From NCBI RefSeq assembly GCF_019393635.1, contig NC_057863.1, forward strand, positions 574,004,284-574,068,283: DNA of 64,000 nucleotides, in the 5' to 3' direction. Of the stretch, positions 58,258 through 64,000 are shown in pieces. The notes under the pieces were generated by a model, which had not been told where the DNA came from, did no database searches, and saw only the letters and a program-made list of their open reading frames with translations. The position numbers and the translations under genes are program-made. Source of the DNA: Dromiciops gliroides (taxonomy: Eukaryota > Chordata > Mammalia > Microbiotheria > Microbiotheriidae). The stretch's first letter is position 1, and each line of letters opens with the position of its first letter.

Positions 58258-59170
58258 TACAATCATATTATCTGCAAAAAAATTATTATTTCGTTTCTTT
58301 TTTACCTATGGTTATTCCCTCAACTTCTTTTTCTTGTTATAGATAGCATTTCTAGTAGTTACTCTGTCAAATAGAAGTGAAGACAACATCCTTTTTTTTT
58401 TTACTCCTTAATTTATTGGAAAGATTTTTACTTTATCTCTGTTAAATATAATGGTAGCACTTGGTATTAGATATATACATAATTTTAAGGAAAGGTTCAT
58501 TTGTTCCTGTGTTTTCTAGTGTTGTTGTTTTTTTAACAGAAATGAGTATTGTATTTTGTCAAAAGGGTTTTTGGTTGTTGCATCTATTGATACAATCTTA
58601 TGATCTTTTTGTAAACTGATTTTGTTATTTATATGATTAAATTTATAGTTTTCCTAATATTAAACCAATGCTGCATTTCTGGCATAAATCCAACCTGATC
58701 ATAGTGTATAATCTTTGGGGAAAGGGTTTTTTTGTTTGTTTTTTGTTAAGAAAATTTTCATGTTTTTTTTTTTTTTAATAATGAGGCATTGGAACATCTG
58801 AACAAATCAAGATCTGGGCTGCACACGAAGCTGCTGCTTTCTCCTTTCTTTCTTTGGGTTACTAGAGCAACTTGTCAGCACATTAAAAAAGAATGACAAC
58901 CTTTTGCATTACTTAGTCTTTCTAAGGCATGCGCTGGTACAACACAAACTTCTCCTGTCAGATGCGGCTAGTCTAACGTCCAAACATCATGCACAACACA
59001 CTCAAACAGTGATGCCACTGCCACCACACCATGGTGATGTCCACCCACCGTGGACTTGTGGGCTTGTGTATGATATTTGGAGTGTTCTGAGGGGCTGGGG
59101 GGAGAGGAAGTGTGAATAATAGGAAGAGGAGAGAGAAGGAAACAGTGTGGGTGCCTTGGGAAGACGAAGT

Positions 59171-59554
59171 TCAGCCGAAGTTGTGCAGCGCTAGCCTGAA
59201 CATGTCATTGGTGCACACCCAAGCATCATTGATGTTCTTTAATAGAAATATCTGGTGGAATCCTATGATGGGGTCTTCATCAGTCTTTAGCTGCCCCACC
59301 ACCATGCTGAGTATACAGCTGTCAGGGGTGGGCTGGTGGTCCTGAGCTGTGATACTGTGCTGGATTTTCCGAAACGGAAGGCTAGACAATTTCTCCACAA
59401 TGGCTGCTTTGCCTTGGAATTGCTGCCCTTCCCATGTAAGGCAAGAGGCATCAATATATATTGCTCCTAATTGGGTTCTGTCATTATCAAATAACTGGTA
59501 GTAATGTTGCACAAAGCTGGATCTAATTTGCTCCCAAATCGGCTTGTCTCCCAT
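59171..59554 (-). CDS. NUTF2: Nuclear transport factor 2 (NUTF2) retrocopy, intact 127-codon frame
   Basis: NTF2 is a homodimer that carries RanGDP into the nucleus through FxFG nucleoporins. The frame starts [19 protein letters not shown] and ends [12 protein letters not shown] with a TGA stop, 127 residues, the normal family length. Residues central to Ran and FxFG binding (W41, E42, D92, D94) are present. Against remembered human NTF2 I see seven differences: G11R, I15V, Q62R, I82L, A91T, M97I and M102I. Some may simply be marsupial. No stop or frameshift is present, so the copy is either young or under constraint. Human NUTF2 is interrupted by introns; this copy is not. No promoter is evident besides the GC-rich leader. 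Expression cannot be judged from sequence. Confidence 0.93.
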   Translation of the reverse strand: MGDKPIWEQIRSSFVQHYYQLFDNDRTQLGAIYIDASCLTWEGQQFQGKAAIVEKLSSLPFRKIQHSITAQDHQPTPDSCILSMVVGQLKTDEDPIIGFHQIFLLKNINDAWVCTNDMFRLALHNFG

Positions 59555-59562
59555 TCTGGATC

Positions 59563-59637
59563 CTCACCTAGCAGCAGAAACTATGTGACCTTGGGTCAAG
59601 CCTCCCTCTCTGAGCCTCAGTTTCCTCACCCTACAGG
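59563..59637 (+). mobile_element. MIR fragment within the NUTF2 retrocopy 5' leader
   Basis: On the plus strand CTATGTGACCTTGGGTCAAG, then CTCTGAGCCTCAGTTTCCTC is MIR core. It lies between the GC-rich part of the leader and the ATG, antisense to the NUTF2 transcript. It fits a MIR-derived exon or exon segment carried in the parental mRNA. Confidence 0.75.
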
Positions 59638-60630
59638 CTGGCACGATGGCAGCTGTGGCAGCGGTAGCGGCAACCGAGCGCTGTCCCGGACCGCCTGTCT
59701 CCCCACCCCCCCCACCCCCCCTCCGCCTCCACCCCCACGTTCCCTCTCCCTGGGAAAGTTGTTTTAACCTACTTGCTAAGAGTTTTTTTTTTAATTTTTG
59801 CATCTATGTTCATTATGTATATTGGTCTATAGTTTTCTTTTTCTTTTTTGATTTTCCTTGACCACATTTGTGTCATAGAAGAAATTTGGTAGGTCCCTTC
59901 TCTTGCTGTTTTTTCAAACAATTTCTATAACATTGGAATTAATTGAGTTTTGAATGTTTGATAGAATTCATTTGTGATTGCATCTGGTCCTGACAGTTTC
60001 TTTCTTTGGAAGTTCTTTTATGACATCCAAATTCTTCCACTGAAATTCAGTTGTTTAAATTATTTATTTCTTGTTCTGTTAATTTAGCTTTCTCGTATTT
60101 TTATAAATATTCTTTTGTTTCATTTAAGTTGTTGATTTTGTTTGCATATTGTTAGGCGAAATAATTTCTGATAATATCTTTTATATCTAAGTTTGTTGCA
60201 AATTCTTCTTTTCCTTTTTCATACTCATTATTTCATTTTTTCTTTATCCCTTTTAATATTTTTCTATTTATTTTTCCAAAAAGCCAGCTCCTAATTTTTT
60301 ATTAATTCAATGGGTCTTTTTGTTTCTAATTTTGTTAATTTCTTCTTTACCTTTCATGATTTCTATTTTGATGTTGAAGTGGGGGTTTATGTTGGTTTTC
60401 TGATATTTTTAGTTGCTTTCCCTGTTTATTCATCTGGTCTTACTCTTTTATCTCAATAAAAATTTAAAAATATACATTTCTCTTAATGACTATTTTGGCT
60501 GCATTCAAAAAATTGGAATGTTGTCTCATTATTTTGATTATCGTGAATGAAAGTATCCGTGGTTTCTATGTTTTGTTTGTTGATTCACCAATTCCTTATG
60601 ATTAAGTTATTTAGTCGCCATTTGATTTTT

Positions 60631-60775
60631 TGGGGGGGAATGGGGCAATGAGGGTTAAGTGACTTGCCCAGGGTCGCATAGCTAGTAAGTGTCAAGTGTC
60701 TGAGGCTGGATTTGAACTCAGGTCTTTCTGAATCCAGGGCTGCTGCTTTATCTACTGTGCTACCCAGCTGCCCCT
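60631..60775 (-). mobile_element. Short tRNA-derived SINE inside L1
   Basis: Reverse copy. CCATTTGATTTTT is duplicated at 60618-60630 and 60776-60788. Confidence 0.96.
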
Positions 60776-61805
60776 CCATTTGATTTTTAATATTTCTTCA
60801 GTGGCCTTTTGTTTAAAATAATTTTGATTGTATTTTTATCAGTAAAGCATATATATAATAGTTCTTTTAAGCATTTGTTTCTCTTTTTTGTCTTAAGACA
60901 AGATCAACTTTTTCAAAGGTGCCATACATAGCTGAAAAAAAAGACACATACATGCACATACACATATATTTTTTCCATTCAATAATTGCCAAAGGTCTAT
61001 CATATTTAATTTTTTAAAAATTCTACTCAAGCCCTTAATTTCTTCATTCTTTTTGGTTGGATTTGTTTTGGGCTAATAGAGGTAAATTGAAGTCCCCCAT
61101 TATTATAGTTTTATTATCTATTTCTCCTTGTAATTAATTTAATTTTTCCTTTAAGTATTTGGAAGCTATGCCATCGGGTACTTATATGTTAAGTATTGAA
61201 ATTAATTCATTGTCTATGTTATCTTTCAGCAAAATGTTGTTTCCCTCTTCATCTTTTAAATAAAGTCTGTATTTGCTGTTTAATTGTCTGAAATCATAAT
61301 TGTTACTCCTGGTTTTTAGTGTTTAGCTGAGGCATAATAGATTTACTGCAATCCCTTACTTTAACCCTGTGTGTCTCTAGGTTTCAAGTGTCTTTCCTGT
61401 AAACAACATATTCTTGGCTTTTATTTTGTAATATATTTTCCTAACTTTGTCTATTTTATAGGTGAGTTCATCCCATTCATAGTTATGATAATTGTTTACT
61501 TCATTCGTTTCTCTTATACCTTTTTCTTCTCTATATTCTTCCTATTTAAATTATTATTTTTGGGGGAGTTTAACTTTCTTTTCATTATCCTTTCCAAACT
61601 CCCTCCCTATATCTATTTTCCTTCTCATGTTCCTTTTCCCCCTTCCTTTTCCTGTCCTTGTTGATTTAAGTGTATTTCTGTACCAAATTCCATGTGTATG
61701 TATGTGTGTATTAAAACCCCCACTTTCATGGAAGTAAAGTTCAAATGATGCTTGCTCCTTCCATGTTTGCAGAGGTTCTATTTTCACAACCCAATTATAT
61801 GTCTT

Positions 61806-61961
61806 TTTTTTTTTTTTTGGCAGGGCAATTGGGGTTAAGTGACTTGCCCAGGGTCACACAGCTAGTAAGTGTTAAGTGTCTCAGGTCGGATTTGAACTCA
61901 GGTACTCCTGAATTCAGGGCCGGTGCTCTATCCACTGCACCATCTAGCTGCCCCCCCCCCC
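61806..61961 (-). mobile_element. Short tRNA-derived SINE
   Basis: Reverse copy with poly(T). Perfect 15-bp duplication CCAATTATATGTCTT at 61791-61805 and 61962-61976. Confidence 0.97.
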
Positions 61962-61979
61962 CCAATTATATGTCTTAAC

Positions 61980-63140
61980 AAGTTCATTAAGGGAAAATGG
62001 AAGAAAAGATGGATCCAGGATTTAAACCCAGGTCCCCTGAATCTGGATTTAAATCCATAGCTCCTTTCATGCTGCCTCCCCATTTGTCTGCACTTTGTAG
62101 GCAAAACTCTTTTGGAAAGATCAATTATTAATTGATCTGCCTAAAAGATTTTTACTCTGTCCACCTAAATTTAGGGAGCAGTTATGAAATGTCTTTCCCT
62201 TTACTGGGCATGTTCCTGCTCTTGATTCTCCTTGTCATCCTGGTCCTCCTGCTAACTCTTGTGTTCTAGGTCTTGACAAAATTTGAGAAGTGAGCAGAGG
62301 TAAAATTTAAGGGAAAGAAAAGGTTGTGCAGGATGGGGAGTAGGGAAGACACAGTTTGCTACTGTTTACTCTCCCTGTCTTGCCACCCTCTCTGTACTCC
62401 AGGCAGTAGTGGGGCCGGGGCGGGTTGTGTGGAAGAGAGAGGCACTCATTGACTATGGCTTTTTTTCTTCTTTTTGCAGTAAGAGATCTGTGAGGCAGTC
62501 CTTAGAGAGTCATCTGATGCCTGCATTGAGAGAAACATGTCAGCTAATCCACCAGCAGGACTGTGGTCCTGCCTACCCTCTCATGTTCAGGTCACCTGAT
62601 TACCTTGGCCATTCCTCTGCCTTCTTCCCTAGAGACATAAAATTACTTTCTAGGATCCCTTAAGATTTCTTCACTGGGAAACTTTTTTCACTCATGGTCA
62701 AGTCTCTTGACAGGGTCAAAGGTCTATTTGTCTTGCCCTGGTTATGTCTCTGTTCTCCTTCAGTTCCCTACAACATATAAACCCCATAATGGGGTACACC
62801 TACTTCATCCAAGCTCTTAACTGTCTAGAACACCAAATTAAAATAATTTTCCTTCTAATTCTACGTTTTAGGAAGGACATTGACAATCAGGCATCTTCTG
62901 GATGCTCCCAGAATGGTGAAGGGCCTCTAGATTAGGCCTTATGAGCATCATTTGAAGAATAAAGAGCTGTTTAACCTGGAGAAGAGAGATATAGATGTGG
63001 ATATGACAATTTTTTTTAAGTATTGAAAAGGATGTTATTTGGAAGAGGGATTAACCTTATTTTGGGTGACTCCAGAGAGAGGAGAAGCTAGAAGTATTTG
63101 AAGAGAAGGAAAATTTTGGTTCAATGAGAAAAAGCATCTT
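61980..63140. other. Unassigned non-coding DNA
   Basis: Faint MIR-like text at 61990-62080 (GGATTTAAACCCAGGTCCCC). No gene recognised. Confidence 0.5.
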
Positions 63141-63154
63141 AACAACGAGAATTG

Positions 63155-63471
63155 GGGCATCTAGGTGGTGCAGTGGATAGAGCACTGGCCCCGAAGTCAG
63201 GAGGACCTAAGTTCAAATCCAGCCTCAGACATTTTTTTTTTTTTTTGGTGAGGCAATTGGGGGTAAGTGACTTGCCTAGGGTCACACAGCTAGTAAGTGT
63301 TAAGTGTCTGAGGCCGGATTTGAACTCAGGTCCTCCTGAATCCAGGGAGTCAGGAGGACCTGAGTTCAAATCCGGCCTCAGACACTTAACACTTACTAGC
63401 TGTGTGACCCTAGGCAAGTCATTTAACCCCAATTGCCTCACCAAAACAAAACAAAACAAAACAAAACAAAA
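63155..63471 (+). mobile_element. tRNA-derived SINE interrupted by an inverted SINE
   Basis: The outer SINE starts GGGCATCTAGGTGGTGCAGT and ends in an (AAAAC)n tail. AACAACGAGAATTG (63141-63154) and AACAATGAGAACTG (63472-63485) flank the whole unit. The inner copy is at 63232-63347. Confidence 0.93.
63232..63347 (-). mobile_element. 5'-truncated SINE inserted inside the outer SINE, with a 37-bp duplication
   Basis: T15 then GGTGAGGCAATTGGGGGTAA to CCTGAATCCAGGG. The host SINE segment starting AGTCAGGAGGACCT and ending CCTCAGACA is present at both 63195-63231 and 63348-63384 with two mismatches. Confidence 0.93.
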
Positions 63472-63485
63472 AACAATGAGAACTG

Positions 63486-63820
63486 TCCCAAAATTAAATA
63501 GGCTGTGTTCAGAGGCATCAGGACCCTTTTTATTGGAGTTCTTTGAGCAAAGTCTGGATTGCCACTTTGGGGGGGGGGTAAAGGGGAGACTTTTTCAGGT
63601 ATTATTTGGACCAGATGGCTACTGGAGTACTCAGAACTTCAGAAGTTCTGTGATTCTGTTATACAATGGCCCTGAAACACATGGGATTGTGTAAATGGAC
63701 TGGTTAAAATGTCACAGGGAGCCCAGGTAAGTATCAAACTGTATCTAAGGGTTAAACTAGGTCAGTTTTTTTTCCATTTAGAAACTCCATTTCATACTAC
63801 AAGGATGTACTGTTTCTTTT
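63486..63820. other. Unassigned non-coding DNA
   Basis: Nothing recognised apart from a G9 run near 63570. Confidence 0.5.
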
Positions 63821-63824
63821 GAGT

Positions 63825-64000
63825 GTTATGGTTGTTTAATTGTTTCTGACTCTTTGTGACCCCCATCTTGGGTTTTCTTAGCAAAGATACTGGAGTAGTT
63901 TGCTATTTTCTTCTCCAGCTCATTTTATAGGTGAGGAAATTGAGGTAAACTGGGTTAAGAGACTTGCCCAGGGTCACAAAGGTAGTCAGTGTCTGAGGCT
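63825..64000 (-). mobile_element. RTE-tailed SINE, runs off the window
   Basis: CTGACTCTTTGTGACCCCCA, GGTTTTCTTAGCAAAGATAC and GAGACTTGCCCAGGGTCACA in reverse orientation; the tRNA-like head lies beyond position 64000. Confidence 0.92.

Larger units (their letters stand above)
58763..59772 (-). mobile_element. NUTF2: NUTF2 processed retrocopy (whole transcript) inserted in L1
   Basis: The unit spans a GC-rich 5' leader (to about 59772), the intronless coding frame 59554-59171, about 400 bp of 3' untranslated region, and a T14 run at 58763-58776 that is the poly(A) tail on the minus strand. TTGTTAAGA (58743-58751) and TTGCTAAGA (59773-59781), both part of the interrupted L1, are the likely duplicated target. 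Lack of introns plus poly(A) identifies a processed copy made by L1 machinery. Confidence 0.92.
56165..61760 (-). mobile_element. L1 LINE (ORF2 endonuclease to reverse transcriptase), split by nested insertions
   Basis: Read antisense, the order matches L1 ORF2. Endonuclease-end text is near 61085-61140 (TTGAAGTCCCCCATTATTAT). Mid-ORF text is at 60280-60600 (AAAAAGCCAGCTCCTAATTT). RT text is at 58260-58740 and 59782-60050 (TTTTTGCATCTATGTTCATT, ATTGGTCTATAGTTTTC). C-terminal text is at 56170-56676. The left end lacks a recognisable 3' untranslated region. The frame is not maintained. Confidence 0.82.

Noticed and set aside
61371-61737. Hydrophobic frames resembling membrane proteins
   Set aside because: They are T-rich antisense reads of an L1; phenylalanine and leucine richness follows from base composition.
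63152-63694. 180-codon plus-strand frame, the second longest in the window
   Set aside because: It is translated from two opposed SINEs and their tails.

Overview
This window is vertebrate nuclear DNA, almost certainly from a marsupial. It holds dozens of copies of a tRNA-derived SINE family of marsupial type (A-box-like GGTGGCGCAGTGG head, then a CORE/MIR-like body). It also holds RTE-clade LINE tails ending in (CAA)n, CR1/L3, L2 and L1 LINEs, and a Tigger1 DNA transposon. The SINE forms suggest an American (didelphid-like) marsupial, but I cannot name the species. There is no bacterial-type gene organisation, no CRISPR array, no rRNA gene and no intact tRNA gene.

Layout. Positions 1-224 carry the first 75 codons of a dynein light chain LC8 (DYNLL1-like) on the minus strand. 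A CpG-rich block extends to about 880 and contains a 54-bp GC-rich minisatellite. From about 1 to 56 kb the DNA is non-coding: AT-rich unassigned sequence studded with SINEs, MIR-type SINEs, L2, L3/CR1, L1 and RTE fragments, hAT remnants and one solo retroviral LTR. A repeat-poor stretch near 36.6-37.3 kb looks like a candidate conserved regulatory element. Three inverted-repeat pairs (about 22-23.7, 45.5-46.0 and 51.5-52.9 kb) do not match an element family I can name.

From 56.2 to 61.8 kb a minus-strand L1 ORF2 region has been interrupted by at least six later insertions: a SINE, an RTE-derived SINE that itself holds a SINE, an internally deleted Tigger1, a full-length NUTF2 retrocopy and another SINE. 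The NUTF2 retrocopy has an uninterrupted 127-codon reading frame. A MIR-derived segment lies in its 5' untranslated region. The right end (63.1-64 kb) has a SINE inserted in inverted orientation inside another SINE, and an RTE-tailed SINE that runs off the window.

Only two protein-coding reading frames are supported: DYNLL1-like and NUTF2-like. They are unrelated in position and do not form a pathway. Everything else is mobile-element archaeology. I found no convincing new multi-gene system. The most useful leads are the intact NUTF2 retrocopy with its MIR-containing leader, the unexplained inverted repeats, the roughly 320-bp unidentified insert in an L1, and several unusually legible insertion events. 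Family names rest on remembered consensus sequences, not on a database search.
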